NCBI RefSeq assembly: GCF_027307225.1
Contig: NZ_DAHUXJ010000073.1
Span: 1 to 64,000 of the forward strand
Length of the DNA stretch: 64,000 bases
Direction of reading: 5' to 3'
Source of the DNA: Bradyrhizobium sp.
GTDB lineage: Bacteria > Pseudomonadota > Alphaproteobacteria > Rhizobiales > Xanthobacteraceae
Of this stretch, positions 25,442 through 35,406 are shown piece after piece. The stretch's first letter is position 1, and every line of letters begins with the position of its first letter. The notes beneath the pieces were generated by a model. That model saw nothing but the letters and a program-made list of their open reading frames with translations. It was not told where the DNA came from and made no database searches. Both the position numbers and the translations under genes were made by a program.

Positions 25442-25804
25442 TTACCGCACCAGCTTTGCAAGTACTGCGAGCAGTTGCTCCGGCTTGAAGGGCTTGGTGA
25501 TCCACCCCGTCGCACCCGCACTTTTGGCTTCCTGCTTGACCGCCTCATTTGACTCCGTGGTCAGAAACACGATCGGCAAGCCGGTAAGCGTTGGCTGCTT
25601 GCGCAGCGCTCGGATCAATTCGAGGCCGTTCATCGTCGGCATATTGAGATCGGTGATGACAAGGTCCGGCCGCTTCGACTGCGCCATGGCGAGGCCCTGC
25701 GCGCCGTCACCGGCTTCGATGACGTTGTGGCCGGCCGGCTCCAGCGTGACCTTGATCATCTGGCGAATGCTTGGGGAGTCGTCGACCGTCAACACCGTGG
25801 CCAT
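25442..25804 (-). CDS. cheY: CheY-like single-domain response regulator
   Basis: A 120-residue receiver-only protein with Asp9/Asp10 acidic pocket (TVDDSPS), phospho-acceptor Asp52 (LVITDLNMPTMNG), Thr in FLTTES and Lys in WITKPF. It is the cognate phospho-acceptor of the adjacent CheA. The ATG at 25804 overlaps the stop of the STAS gene by one base (TGATG). Confidence 0.93.
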   Translation of the reverse strand: MATVLTVDDSPSIRQMIKVTLEPAGHNVIEAGDGAQGLAMAQSKRPDLVITDLNMPTMNGLELIRALRKQPTLTGLPIVFLTTESNEAVKQEAKSAGATGWITKPFKPEQLLAVLAKLVR

Positions 25805-26124
25805 CACGCGCCTTCTTTCTTGTTGTTGAACGGATTGTCCGACACCGCCGGATTCAAGAACCCGCAGCGGCGAAGCGTATTGTGAAAGTTCTGTGAGAAC
25901 GCGGTCAGGACGACCGAGCGTCCCTGCGACTGGCCGGTCTTCGCCGTAGAGAGCAGGAGCTGGATCGAGGTGACGTCGGCCTTGGTGACGCTCGAGCAGT
26001 CGATTTCAAGCGAATGCTGGCGGCCGAAGGCATCGCGGATCAGATCATAGACGCTGCGGATGGCGGATATGCTGCAATCGGCGGGCAGTCGGAGCGAGCG
26101 TTTTGGCTCCGTCGGATTATGCAT
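25804..26124 (-). CDS. STAS-domain protein of the chemosensory operon
   Basis: A 106-residue single STAS domain, the fold of anti-sigma-factor antagonists. The conserved helix region reads LEIDCSSVTKADVTSIQLLLS, where the usual phosphorylatable Ser position is occupied by a Thr/Ser pair. It is the first gene of the che operon, translationally coupled to cheY. I start at the ATG at 26124 because the domain begins there and GGGGAAA lies upstream. Role unknown; in other systems STAS proteins tie sensory arrays to partner-switching or localisation. Confidence 0.85.
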   Translation of the reverse strand: MHNPTEPKRSLRLPADCSISAIRSVYDLIRDAFGRQHSLEIDCSSVTKADVTSIQLLLSTAKTGQSQGRSVVLTAFSQNFHNTLRRCGFLNPAVSDNPFNNKKEGA

Positions 26125-26531
26125 CTTGGTGTTTCCCCGCGGATGTGAAGTCGCGTTTGCGTTGTACGAATCCGTGAAATGACTGTTACAATCGCTGGTT
26201 AGCAAACCTCTAATGGGACGTTCGGTAAAACTACGGGAGCAGCTTCGGATTTCATCGGCGGAACGCAATTTACCGCGGGCGCGCAAGGTTTTCCGCGCGA
26301 GCTTGAAGCAGTGAGCAATGCGGCTTCCACAATGCTGCAATGATGCAGACTCATGCGTCTAGTGCTGCTGGCCGCAGAAAGGAACTCGCAAATTTTTCCT
26401 CGCGATGCCTGAGCGAGCGGGCCGAAACTTGTGCGTGGCCGTTTAGCGCCGCGTTAAGCCGATTGGACTACGGTGCGGGCGCTTCTTCGACGTTTCCCCA
26501 CTGAATTCCAAGCCGGCGGCGATACCAACCG
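26125..26531. other. Divergent regulatory region between the che operon and the HD-GYP gene
   Basis: This 407-bp region must carry promoters for both directions. I see no gene and no hairpin unit. A CTAGTGC word near 26359 is not followed by a matching arm. The most AT-rich part lies around 26155-26235, close to the che operon start. No confident promoter boxes are called. Confidence 0.4.
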
Positions 26532-27626
26532 ATGCTGACCCAAGCGCTTCTCGTCGATGACAGCCGCTCCGTCCTCGATTTTCTGAAGCGGCATATCGAG
26601 GCCGAAGGCACGGTTCGCGTAACCGCCTTCCTGAATCCGTTGGACGCGCTCGCGGCGGCGCACAACGGCGAATTCGATCTCGCGCTGGTGGATTATGAAA
26701 TGCCGAACATGGACGGCATCTCCCTGATCCGGGCGCTTCGCGCGGTCCCGTCCCTTGCCGACATCCCCATTGCGATGATCACCTCGATGGAGATCGACGA
26801 AGTGAGGATGAAGGCGCTCGAAGCCGGGGCTACCGACTTTCTGCCCAAGCGGGCGCAGAGCCTCGAGATGCAGGTGCGGTTGCGCAACCTGATCCGGCTT
26901 GGCGTCGCGGTTCGAAAACTCAACGACCGTGCCGTCCATTTGGCAGGCGAAGTCGCGACGGCCACGCAAAAACTTCACGAGCGCGAGGAGGAGATCATTC
27001 TCCGTTTGGCGCTCGCGATGGAATACCGCGATAACGACACCGGTGAACATACGCTGCGGGTCGCCCGGTACAGCCGCCTCATCGCCGAACAGCTTGGGCT
27101 GCCGCCGCGACTTTGCCGGGACATCTATCTCGCGGCACCGCTCCACGACGTCGGAAAGGTTGCCATCCCCGACAACATTCTGCTGAAGCCGGGCAAGCTG
27201 GATGCGGCCGAGATGACTGTCATCAGGACTCACGCTGAAATTGGCGGGCGTATTCTCGCCGACAGTCATTGCGAACTCATTCAGCTCGGCGCGATCATTG
27301 CCATCGCCCATCACGAGCGTTGGGACGGCAGCGGTTATCCGCGCGGTCTCAAGGGAACGGAGATTCCGGCCGCGGCCCGGGTCGTGACGGTGGCGGACGT
27401 ATTCGACGCGCTGACAACAAAGCGGCCCTATAAGGACGCGATGCCGCTTGCGGCCGCGCGCGACTATCTTCTGCAAAAGCGGGGATATGAATTCGACCCC
27501 GCCTGCGTCGATGCCTTCCTGGCGCGATGGGAGGAAGTCACAACGATTGCCACCGGCAAAGCCGCAGCACCGCAACCAGTCATCGATGAGACTGAAAGAG
27601 AAGCCGCGTTTGCCAATTGCTCATAG
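26532..27626 (+). CDS. Response regulator with HD-GYP cyclic-di-GMP phosphodiesterase domain
   Basis: A 364-residue two-domain regulator. The receiver has Asp54 (LALVDYEMPNMDG) and Lys in LPKRA. After a short coiled linker the HD-GYP domain has the catalytic HDVGK at 205-209 and HHERWDGSGYP at 260-270, plus the downstream DVFDALTTKRPYK motif. All visible metal-binding residues are kept, so it should hydrolyse cyclic-di-GMP. It faces away from the chemosensory operon with a shared upstream region, which suggests phosphorylation by that CheA (inference). Confidence 0.92.
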   Translation: MLTQALLVDDSRSVLDFLKRHIEAEGTVRVTAFLNPLDALAAAHNGEFDLALVDYEMPNMDGISLIRALRAVPSLADIPIAMITSMEIDEVRMKALEAGATDFLPKRAQSLEMQVRLRNLIRLGVAVRKLNDRAVHLAGEVATATQKLHEREEEIILRLALAMEYRDNDTGEHTLRVARYSRLIAEQLGLPPRLCRDIYLAAPLHDVGKVAIPDNILLKPGKLDAAEMTVIRTHAEIGGRILADSHCELIQLGAIIAIAHHERWDGSGYPRGLKGTEIPAAARVVTVADVFDALTTKRPYKDAMPLAAARDYLLQKRGYEFDPACVDAFLARWEEVTTIATGKAAAPQPVIDETEREAAFANCS

Positions 27627-27660
27627 GCGGCCAACGGCGGCAAGGTGGCAAAGAAGCTCA

Positions 27661-27736
27661 TGGTGCCCAGGGGCGGGATCGAACCACCGACACTGCGATT
27701 TTCAGTCGCATGCTCTACCAACTGAGCTACCTGGGC
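27661..27736 (-). tRNA. tRNA-Phe (GAA)
   Basis: A complete 76-nt cloverleaf on the minus strand. The 5' acceptor GCCCAGG pairs with CCTGGGC, followed by discriminator A and an encoded CCA. The D-loop reads AGCTCAGTTGGTAGAGC, the anticodon loop CTGAAAA with GAA, and the T-arm GGTTCGATCC. It lies between the HD-GYP gene and yacG. Confidence 0.97.
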
Positions 27737-27968
27737 GTTCCCGTTCGCCTGAAAGGCGGGAGGGAGCGGCGGTTTATAGTAAGGACAATCTGTCCTGTCC
27801 ACCACGCTTCGCCTGCCTGTCCGGCCTAGCCCGAAGGGCGAAGCCGGAACGGCTTGGCGCAGCCAAGCTGCGATTCAGACCGGCCGCGAAGCGCATCCGC
27901 CACCGCCTGAAGATCAGCATTGGGACGCCTGATAAATCATTGAAAACCATCAACGATTTATAATTCGA

Positions 27969-28163
27969 TCAATCGTTGTCGTCGTCCTCATCGGGGCGCG
28001 CCGGGATCGCATAGGAGCCCGACAGCCAGCGATTGAGATCGACATCCCGGCAGCGGGGAGAACAAAACGGGTGGTTTTCCTTGATGGAAGGCTTGCCGCA
28101 GATTGGGCACGGCCTCGCCTTCGTCCTCTCCGCCGACGCATTGCCGGACCGCTTAGCTGGCAT
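27969..28163 (-). CDS. yacG: DNA gyrase inhibitor YacG
   Basis: A 64-residue zinc protein. Four cysteines, Cys19/Cys22 (CPICGKP) and Cys34/Cys38 ([11 protein letters not shown]), form the zinc site, followed by the conserved [13 protein letters not shown]. The acidic tail is typical. In E. coli YacG binds GyrB and inhibits gyrase. It overlaps the 3' end of maf by 11 nt, as in other rhizobia. Confidence 0.93.
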   Translation of the reverse strand: MPAKRSGNASAERTKARPCPICGKPSIKENHPFCSPRCRDVDLNRWLSGSYAIPARPDEDDDND

Positions 28164-28776
28164 TCAACCAGCCGAAGCGAATCGGGAACCCCTCGCCGCC
28201 GAGCAGCGTCACCGACTCATAAAGCGGCAGGCCGACGACATTGGTATAGGAGCCGACCAGCTTGACCACGAACGACCCGGCGATGCCCTGCACGGCATAG
28301 CCACCGGCTTTGCCGCGCCATTCGCCGGAGCCGATATAGGCCTGGATGTCGTCTTCCGAGAGCCGCTTGAAGCGCACACGGCTTTCGATCAGACGCTGGC
28401 GAAACGATTCCTTTGGCGTCACCAAGCAGATTGCGGTGTAGACGCGGTGATTGCGGCCCGACAACAGCCGAAGGCATTGCGCGGCCTCATCGACCAGGTT
28501 GGCCTTCGGCAGGATGCGCCGGCCGACCGCGACTACCGTGTCGGCGGCAAGAATGAAGGAACCGCGCAGTTCATCGTCGAGATGCACCGACTTGAGCGCG
28601 GCATCGGCCTTGGCGCGGGCCAACCGGTTGGCGCAGGCGCGAGGCAGCTCGCCACGCCGGGGCGTTTCATCGACATCGGCCGGACGCAACGCATCCGGTT
28701 CGATTCCGGCCTGGTTGAGCAGGCTGAGACGTCGCGGCGAACCTGAAGCGAGAACCAGTTTGGGGCGGCCAAGCAT
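28153..28776 (-). CDS. maf: Maf-family nucleotide pyrophosphatase
   Basis: A 207-residue Maf protein that hydrolyses non-canonical or modified nucleoside triphosphates. The N-terminal [19 protein letters not shown] holds the phosphate-binding SxSPRR motif. [14 protein letters not shown] contains the catalytic Asp, and [13 protein letters not shown] is the C-terminal signature. I use the ATG at 28776, since the fold starts there; longer in-frame extensions are not homologous. Confidence 0.93.
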   Translation of the reverse strand: MLGRPKLVLASGSPRRLSLLNQAGIEPDALRPADVDETPRRGELPRACANRLARAKADAALKSVHLDDELRGSFILAADTVVAVGRRILPKANLVDEAAQCLRLLSGRNHRVYTAICLVTPKESFRQRLIESRVRFKRLSEDDIQAYIGSGEWRGKAGGYAVQGIAGSFVVKLVGSYTNVVGLPLYESVTLLGGEGFPIRFGWLNAS

Positions 28777-29023
28777 GCGGGCGGGGTCGGCGAGGATTGG
28801 AGGAAAGCGCTGAATGCGCGCGGAACCTATCGGAAGGCTCACGCCGAGACAACCATGCATTCGTCGCGGCCGCGACAAACGGCGCGGCATCAACGGCCCG
28901 GAATCCCTTGAAGCATGCACGGCGGCGCTGACATCCCGAGGTCACGAAGATGCACCGCGGCCTCGCGGATTGTCTCAGCGGGTGCCGGCTGCGGAACCGA
29001 TTCGCCCGGCTCTATATCCCTCG

Positions 29024-29488
29024 TCAGCCGCTCGCCGCGCTGACCTTCGAAAACCGCTTGCGGATACGAAGCAGCAAGCCGTCGCAAACCTCGCGATAGG
29101 CATCGAGTTTCTGTTCGCGGCTACCGTCGTTGCCGGTCGGGTCTGGCGTCGGCCAGTATTCGACGTCGGCCGCGAGCGTTCGCGTCAGGTCAAGCGCCTT
29201 GTGGTGCGCTTCCGGCGACAACGTAATGATGAGATCGAAATTGAGACCTTCCCAGTCGTCCAGCTCCTCGAATGTCATCGGCCTGTGCTGGGAGATGTCC
29301 TGCCCCAACTCAGCCATCACGGTGACCGCGAACGGATCGAGCTCTCCCTTCCTGACGCCGGCCGAGCGGACATACAGCGCCTGCGGGAACATCCGCTGCA
29401 GCAGGCTTTCCGCCATCGGCGAGCGGACACTGTTGAACGCGCAGGCAAACAGCACGGCTTGCGGAGCGCGCGAGGGCGGCGCCGCCAT
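29024..29488 (-). CDS. Low-molecular-weight phosphatase/arsenate-reductase-family protein
   Basis: A 154-residue protein with the P-loop CAFNSVRS, giving nucleophile Cys16 and Arg22 of the CX5R motif. A PDPTGN segment supplies the general-acid Asp. This is the low-molecular-weight protein tyrosine phosphatase fold, also used by thioredoxin-linked arsenate reductases. The second Cys pair expected of an ArsC is not evident, so phosphatase activity is more likely. It lies between maf and the UPF0262 gene on the same strand. Confidence 0.88.
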   Translation of the reverse strand: MAAPPSRAPQAVLFACAFNSVRSPMAESLLQRMFPQALYVRSAGVRKGELDPFAVTVMAELGQDISQHRPMTFEELDDWEGLNFDLIITLSPEAHHKALDLTRTLAADVEYWPTPDPTGNDGSREQKLDAYREVCDGLLLRIRKRFSKVSAASG

Positions 29489-29601
29489 CAGATTTCGTTC
29501 GGTTGGCGCATGACCTCCGCGCCAACGCGCCTTGCGCTTGTCGCAATAGAAAGTCGATGCCCACTTTGCGCCAACGCGGCCCTTCGGGTCGGGGTCATGC
29601 G

Positions 29602-30096
29602 CTACCCCTTCCAGTGCAGGACGCAGATCAGCGTGAACAAGCGGCGGGCGGTTTCGAAATCGACCCGCACCTTGCCCTTCAACCGCTCCTGCAGGGTGTG
29701 AGATCCTTCATCGTGGATGCCGCGGCGGCCCATGTCGATCGCCTCGATCCGGTCCGGCGTCGCGGTGCGGATTGCCTGATAGTAGCTGTCGCAAATCATG
29801 AAATAGTCTTTCACGATTCGCCGGAACGGCGTCAGCGACAACAGATGCGCCACCACCGGGCCGCCGTCCTCGCGGCGAATATCGAAGGCGAGGCGATTAC
29901 CGGTGATGGAAAGATGCAGCGCGAACGGTCCGTCCTTGACGCCTTCCGGCGCGAACAGGTTCTGCTCGATCAGGTCATAGATCGCAATCGCACGCTCATG
30001 CTCGATATCCGGACCGGAACGGCCGATCGATTCCTCATCGAGCGTCACCGCGACAATGCGGTTTTTGGAATCGTCTCGTGGCGGCGGCGTGGTCAT
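29602..30096 (-). CDS. UPF0262 family protein
   Basis: A 164-residue protein with the conserved alphaproteobacterial features [22 protein letters not shown] and [19 protein letters not shown]. Function is unknown. The ATG at 30096 overlaps the hisD stop (ATGA), showing translational coupling; the longer frame to 30204 merely overlaps hisD. It sits in the hisD-UPF0262-phosphatase order common in rhizobia. Confidence 0.92.
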   Translation of the reverse strand: MTTPPPRDDSKNRIVAVTLDEESIGRSGPDIEHERAIAIYDLIEQNLFAPEGVKDGPFALHLSITGNRLAFDIRREDGGPVVAHLLSLTPFRRIVKDYFMICDSYYQAIRTATPDRIEAIDMGRRGIHDEGSHTLQERLKGKVRVDFETARRLFTLICVLHWKG

Positions 30097-31388
30097 GACA
30101 GGTTGAGGCGTATCCCGACAGAGCGTGAATGGGCCTCGAGGCCCTCGGCTTGGCCTAGCGTCATCGCCGCCGGGCCAAGCTGGCGCAACTGATCGGGCCC
30201 GCATTTGAGCACCGACGTTCGCTTCATGAAGTCGAGCACGCCGAGGCCGGAAGAGAATCGCGCCGAGCGCGCCGTCGGCAGCACGTGATTGGAGCCGCCG
30301 ACATAATCGCCGATCGCTTCCGGCGTGTGCGGTCCGAGAAACAGCGCGCCGGCATTGCGGATCTTCGCCGCCAGGCTTTCAGGATCCGCCGTCATGATTT
30401 CCAGATGCTCGGCGGCGAGCGCGTCCGCCAGGCGGACCGATTCATCGATTGTCTTCACCTTGATGATGCCGCCGAAATCCCGCCAGGACGCCCGCGCGAT
30501 CTCCGCCCGTGGCAGGGTCGAAAGCTGCATCTCGACGGCGCGCGCGACATCGCTCGCCAGATCGGCATCATCGGTGATCAGGATCGATTGCGCATTGGCA
30601 TCGTGCTCGGCCTGCGCCAGCAGATCGGCGGCGATCCACGCGGCATTTGCGGATTTGTCCGCGATGATCAGGACCTCGGACGGTCCTGCGATCATGTCGA
30701 TGCCGACCTTGCCGAAGACCAGTCGCTTGGCGGCTGCGACATAAGCATTGCCGGGCCCGACGATCTTGGCGACCGGCGCGATGGTCGCCGTGCCGTAGGC
30801 CAATGCTGCAACGGCCTGCGCACCGCCGACGCGATAGATCTCCGAAACGTCGGCAAGCTTCGCAGCCGCCAGCACCAGCGGATTGAGCCTGCCGTCCGGC
30901 GACGGCACCACCATCACGACACGATCGACACCGGCCACCTTTGCCGGCACTGCGTTCATCAGGACCGACGACGGATAGGCTGCGGTACCGCCCGGAACAT
31001 AGAGTCCGACCGATTGGATCGCGCTCCAGCGCCAGCCGAGCTCGACGCCGAGCGCGTCGGTAAAGCGCTCATCCTTCGGCAACTGCCGGCGGTGGAAAGT
31101 CTCGATGCGCTCGCGCGCCAGCTCGAGCGCAGCGACGGTCTCGCGGTCACACGCCGTCACGGCCCGTTCGATTTCGCCCGCGCTGACGCGAAGCTTTGAG
31201 GCGTCGAGGTCGAGCCGGTCGAACCGGCTTGTCGCATCGATCAGGGCGGCATCGCCCCGGGCGGCCACGTCGTCGACGATGCGGCGGCAGGCCGCCTCGA
31301 CATCGGCCGCGACCTCGCGCTTCATAACCAGGAACGCGGCGAATTCCGTCGCAAAATCGGCGCTGGTGGTATCGAGCAGGACGGGCAT
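30093..31388 (-). CDS. hisD: Histidinol dehydrogenase
   Basis: A 431-residue enzyme catalysing the last two steps of histidine synthesis (histidinol to histidine, NAD-dependent). Signatures are [25 protein letters not shown] and [28 protein letters not shown], and a downstream AEHLEI and [12 protein letters not shown] block holding the zinc and catalytic His residues. Length is normal. It is followed by the coupled UPF0262 gene. Confidence 0.96.
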   Translation of the reverse strand: MPVLLDTTSADFATEFAAFLVMKREVAADVEAACRRIVDDVAARGDAALIDATSRFDRLDLDASKLRVSAGEIERAVTACDRETVAALELARERIETFHRRQLPKDERFTDALGVELGWRWSAIQSVGLYVPGGTAAYPSSVLMNAVPAKVAGVDRVVMVVPSPDGRLNPLVLAAAKLADVSEIYRVGGAQAVAALAYGTATIAPVAKIVGPGNAYVAAAKRLVFGKVGIDMIAGPSEVLIIADKSANAAWIAADLLAQAEHDANAQSILITDDADLASDVARAVEMQLSTLPRAEIARASWRDFGGIIKVKTIDESVRLADALAAEHLEIMTADPESLAAKIRNAGALFLGPHTPEAIGDYVGGSNHVLPTARSARFSSGLGVLDFMKRTSVLKCGPDQLRQLGPAAMTLGQAEGLEAHSRSVGIRLNLS

Positions 31389-31547
31389 AGCGGCTTTCTG
31401 GCAAAGGACGTTAAAGACCTAAATAAAGGCTTCTGCGCCATGGCGCGAGGCCAAATCGCCGTCAACCTTTATCCATCCCCGGTCGGCGGTTACCCGCCGC
31501 GTGGCATACCGAGATTCCTCATTTCCAAGAACGTCTAGGGTTTACGC

Positions 31548-32837
31548 CTAATCGCTGATGCGCTCGATGCGGGCGCCGCAGGCCGAGAGCTTTTCCTCCA
31601 GCCGCTCAAAACCACGGTCGAGGTGGTAGACGCGGTTGACCATGGTCTCACCCTCGGCGGCGAGCCCCGCGATGACCAGCGACACCGAGGCGCGAAGGTC
31701 GGTGGCCATCACCGGTGCGCCGCGCAACTGGCCGATGCCGTGGATGGTTGCCGTTTCGCCATCGAGCTGGATCCGTGCGCCGAACCGCGCCAGCTCCTGC
31801 ACATGCATGAAGCGATTCTCGAAAATCGTCTCGGTGATCTCGGAGGCACCCCTGGCGCAGGTCATCAGCGCCATCAGCTGGGCCTGGAGATCGGTCGGAA
31901 AGCCCGGGAACGGCGCGGTCGACACCTTCACCGGATTGATACCGGCGCCATTGCGGGCGATGCGAATGCCTTCGTTATTGGCGGTCACTACCGCGCCGGC
32001 CTGCGACAAGACGTCGAGCGCGGCCTGCAACAGTTCCGCCCGCGCGCCACTCAATTGAACGTCGCCGCCGGCCATCGCGACCGCCATCGCATAAGTGCCG
32101 GTCTCGATGCGATCGGGCAGCACCGTGTGCCGCGCGCCGTGAAGCTTGGTCACGCCCTCGATGACGATCCGCGGCGTGCCGGCACCCGTGATGCGCGCGC
32201 CCATCTTGTTGAGGCAATCGGCGACGTCGAGAATTTCCGGCTCGCAGGCGGCGTTGGTGATGACGGTCGTCCCCTTCGCCAGCGTTGCCGCCATCAGTGC
32301 GACATGGGTACCGCTGACCGTCACCTTGGGGAAATCGATCTCCGCGCCTTTAAGTCCGCCAGCCGCTTTCGCAACGGCATAGCCGCCATCGATCGCGATG
32401 TCGGCGCCGAGCTTTTCCAGCGCCATGATCAAAAGATCGACCGGCCGCGTGCCAATGGCGCAGCCGCCGGGCAGCGATACCCTGGCTTCGCGCATCCGCG
32501 CCACCAGCGGTGCGATGACCCAGAAGCTGGCGCGCATCCGCGACACCAGTTCATAGGGAGCTGTGGTGTCAATGACGTTGGCGGCAGAGATGTGCAGCGT
32601 CTGACCCTGATACTCCCGGTCGCCGGGCCGCTTTCCGGCCGACATGATATCGACGCCGTGGTTGCCGAGAATCCGCTGCAACTGCGCGACGTCGGCGAGC
32701 CGCGGAACATTGTCCAGGATCAGCGTCTCGTCAGTCAAAAGACCCGCGATCATCAAGGGCAGTGCGGCATTCTTGGCGCCGGAAATCTGAATGGTACCGT
32801 TGAGCGCGTTACCGCCGATGATGCGAATGCGATCCAT
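31548..32837 (-). CDS. murA: UDP-N-acetylglucosamine 1-carboxyvinyltransferase
   Basis: A 429-residue MurA, the first committed step of peptidoglycan precursor synthesis (enolpyruvyl transfer from PEP). Lys22-Asn23 in [11 protein letters not shown] and catalytic Cys126 in [12 protein letters not shown] are present, so it should be fosfomycin-sensitive (Cys rather than Asp). The C-terminal [17 protein letters not shown] motif is intact. It is 159 bp upstream of hisD; the DUF2948 gene often seen between them in relatives is absent. Confidence 0.96.
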   Translation of the reverse strand: MDRIRIIGGNALNGTIQISGAKNAALPLMIAGLLTDETLILDNVPRLADVAQLQRILGNHGVDIMSAGKRPGDREYQGQTLHISAANVIDTTAPYELVSRMRASFWVIAPLVARMREARVSLPGGCAIGTRPVDLLIMALEKLGADIAIDGGYAVAKAAGGLKGAEIDFPKVTVSGTHVALMAATLAKGTTVITNAACEPEILDVADCLNKMGARITGAGTPRIVIEGVTKLHGARHTVLPDRIETGTYAMAVAMAGGDVQLSGARAELLQAALDVLSQAGAVVTANNEGIRIARNGAGINPVKVSTAPFPGFPTDLQAQLMALMTCARGASEITETIFENRFMHVQELARFGARIQLDGETATIHGIGQLRGAPVMATDLRASVSLVIAGLAAEGETMVNRVYHLDRGFERLEEKLSACGARIERISD

Positions 32838-33043
32838 GCCAATGCCTGTTTTTCAATGGGGCGAGCTATAGGGCGAATGCAGCGTCTAACCCAAATCGTT
32901 CAATTCATGAGAACCAAACGCCTTTACCTTTGCGGCGAATTGATGGGAGACGGCCCTTCAACAGGCCCTGCCGGGCGAATCGCGGCGCAGGGTTGTCTGA
33001 GCGGACGGGATGCGCCGGCCTAGCCTTGAATGCCCTGTCGCAG

Positions 33044-33535
33044 TCAAGCCGTGCGGAAACGCCGAACCGCAGCGATGATGGCGAGGATAAAGAGCACAAG
33101 AACCGCGCCTTGCGTGACCGCAAACGGCGGTTCACTTGGCGGCACGCTCGGCGCCAGCTCATGCAGCGGGCCGATCTTCAGGAAGCTCTGGATCACCAGC
33201 ACGAAGACGTTGAGGTAGAGCGAGGTGATCGCGGTAGTCAGGTAGACCGGCCGCCAGGCGCCGGAGAGCTTCCTGCCGTAAAGTGCAAAGCAGGCGATCG
33301 CGAGCAAGACCAGCGAGATGATGGCAATGACGTGCGAGGGCAACAGCTTCGTAAACGGGAACATGAAGCCGGTGGCGTTGGCGAGGATCGTGGAAATCAG
33401 AAACAGCGCGGTCATGCCCGGCTTCGATTGCGACTTGAACAGGGCGAACAACACAGCGAGGCCCGAAACCACCCCGATCAGGCTGATGACGACGTGCAAT
33501 ATCGTGACAGCCTGCAAGCTTAAACCCAGCGTCAT
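33044..33535 (-). CDS. Inner-membrane protein of unknown function
   Basis: A 163-residue protein with about five hydrophobic segments (for example LHVVISLIGVVSGLAVLFAL, MTALFLISTILANATGFMF and VIAIISLVLLAIACFALYG) and a positively charged C-terminus. I do not recognise a defined family. It stands alone between murA and the cNMP/oxidoreductase gene on the same strand. Confidence 0.8.
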   Translation of the reverse strand: MTLGLSLQAVTILHVVISLIGVVSGLAVLFALFKSQSKPGMTALFLISTILANATGFMFPFTKLLPSHVIAIISLVLLAIACFALYGRKLSGAWRPVYLTTAITSLYLNVFVLVIQSFLKIGPLHELAPSVPPSEPPFAVTQGAVLVLFILAIIAAVRRFRTA

Positions 33536-33612
33536 GGCGCACTCCCCCCTGCTTTGAATGGCGTGATGCTACGGCCGATCCGTTGCAATTGCTACGGCAA
33601 GCCGGCCAGCAC

Positions 33613-35322
33613 CTACAGGGCTGGCCGTGCCGAGTCGTTGAGATAGGCATGCAGGGCGGCAACCACCTGGGCGCCCTCGCCGATCGCACCTCCGACGCGC
33701 TTGACCGAACCCGAGCGGACGTCGCCAACGGCGAAGACGCCGGGCACCGAGGTTTCAAGCGCCGAGGCCGGATGCGCGCCACCATTTTGCGCGACCGTGA
33801 CGACGAAGCCGGCGCGATCGACAGTCACGCCGCATCCCTCAAGCCATCCGGTCGCGGGATCGGCGCCGACGAACAGGAACAGATTGCGGGCATCAAACTG
33901 CATCTCTTCGGGCGCGAGTCGGCTGCGCCAACGGACCCGTTCGAGCGAGGCCTCCATGCTGCCCTCGAGCCCGGTGACCTCCGCATTGAAGATCAGTTCG
34001 ATATTGGCAGCTGCCTCGATACGTTCGATCAGATAGCGAGACATGCTCGCGCCGAGACCGCCGCCGCGGATCACCATGTTGACCTTGCGCGCATGACCCG
34101 ACAGGAACACCGCCGCCTGACCGGCCGAGTTGCCACCGCCGACCAGCACGACCTCCTGTTCGGTGCACAGACGCGCCTCGATCGGCGAAGCCCAGTACCA
34201 GACGCCGCGGCCCTCGAAATCCGCGAGGCTTGCGATTTCAGGCCGCCGGTAACGCGCGCCGCTCGCGATCACGACCGAGCGCGAGCGCACCACGTCGCCA
34301 TTGTCGAGCACAAGGCCGAACGCACCGTCCGCGCGCGAGCAATCGAGCGACTTCACCTCGACCGGGATCATGATGTCGGCACCGAATTTCTGCGCCTGGT
34401 TGAACGCGCGCGCCATCAGCGCGTGCCCGGAAATGCCGGTCGGAAAACCAAGATAGTTTTCGATCCGGGCGCTGGCGCCGGCCTGCCCACCGAACGCCCG
34501 CGTATCGCAGACCGCGACCGCCAAACCTTCCGAGGCGGCGTAGACCGCGGTCGACATTCCGGCCGGACCCGAGCCGACCACGACCACGTCGTAAATCTTG
34601 TCTTTCGGAACCGCGCGCACCATGCCGATGGCGCGGGCGAGTTCGGCTTCGCGCGGGTTGCGCAGCACCGTCCCGTCCGGCACGACCACGAGCGGCAGAT
34701 CTTCCGGCAAGGGTGAATATCGCGCAATCACCTCGGCCGCGTCGGCATCGGCATGCGGGCAGAGCAGATGATGCGGATAGCCGTTGCGGGTAAGAAAACC
34801 CTGCAGGCGGATGACGCCGGCGGAATTCGCCGGACCAATCAGAACCGGCCCCCCGGCACCACCCTGGATCAGGCTGACACGACGCAGGATCAGCGCGCGC
34901 ATGATGCGTTCGCCAAGATCGGCTTCGGCAACCATCAGCGCGCGCAGGCGTTCGGGCGAGATGAGAAGCGTGCGGACGTCGCCCTCCGCGTGGCCATCGA
35001 CGAGGGCCGGGCGCTCGGATAATTGACCGATCTCGGCGAGGAACTGGCCTGGCCCCTGGTCGATGATCGGCGTGACACGGCCAAACCCGTCGCGATGGGT
35101 GATGGCGACGTTGCCGGACAGCACGACGAACATGCCGGGCCCTTGCTTGCCGGTCTCGAACAGGGCTTCGCCGTGCCGGTAGTTGCGCTCCTCGCCGAAC
35201 CGGCGGATCCGCGCGATCTCTTGCGCGGTCAGTGTTGGAAAAGTCTGCTCGTAGCGAGGGAAGGCGCTGGCGAGGCTGGCGCTCCCGTTCGCTTCTTGTC
35301 CCATGATGGACTGTTCTGACAT
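33613..35322 (-). CDS. cNMP-binding domain fused to a thioredoxin-reductase-like FAD oxidoreductase
   Basis: A 569-residue three-part protein. Residues about 20-135 form a cyclic-nucleotide-binding (CRP-type) domain (HGEALFETGKQGPGMFVVLSG). Residues about 150-220 look like a thioredoxin-fold spacer without CXXC. Residues about 235-565 are a thioredoxin-reductase fold with FAD loop GSGPAGMSTAVYAASEG, NADPH loop VLVGGGNSAGQAAVFLS and C-terminal VFAVGDVRSGSVKRV. The redox CATC normally found between the NADPH motifs is missing; the position reads GVWYWASPIEARLC. I use the ATG at 35322, with GAGGTGG 5 nt upstream. Confidence 0.85.
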   Translation of the reverse strand: MSEQSIMGQEANGSASLASAFPRYEQTFPTLTAQEIARIRRFGEERNYRHGEALFETGKQGPGMFVVLSGNVAITHRDGFGRVTPIIDQGPGQFLAEIGQLSERPALVDGHAEGDVRTLLISPERLRALMVAEADLGERIMRALILRRVSLIQGGAGGPVLIGPANSAGVIRLQGFLTRNGYPHHLLCPHADADAAEVIARYSPLPEDLPLVVVPDGTVLRNPREAELARAIGMVRAVPKDKIYDVVVVGSGPAGMSTAVYAASEGLAVAVCDTRAFGGQAGASARIENYLGFPTGISGHALMARAFNQAQKFGADIMIPVEVKSLDCSRADGAFGLVLDNGDVVRSRSVVIASGARYRRPEIASLADFEGRGVWYWASPIEARLCTEQEVVLVGGGNSAGQAAVFLSGHARKVNMVIRGGGLGASMSRYLIERIEAAANIELIFNAEVTGLEGSMEASLERVRWRSRLAPEEMQFDARNLFLFVGADPATGWLEGCGVTVDRAGFVVTVAQNGGAHPASALETSVPGVFAVGDVRSGSVKRVGGAIGEGAQVVAALHAYLNDSARPAL

Positions 35323-35406
35323 TCTCACCACCTCATCCGGAAAACCCGTGGCGTCGAAGATATTCCCTGCCGGGCGGCGGCGGCCAACCGGCTATTTGCC
35401 CGGGAT

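Noticed and set aside
26355..26385. Another unit of the hairpin family starting at CTAGTGC
   Set aside because: No complementary arm follows within 100 bp.
27464..27805. A 113-residue frame containing a QVAQLVEHATENRSVGGS-type segment
   Set aside because: That segment is a conceptual translation of the tRNA-Phe gene, a known annotation artefact.
28777..29023. infA (initiation factor IF-1), which I thought might sit near maf
   Set aside because: No frame in this gap resembles the IF-1 sequence.
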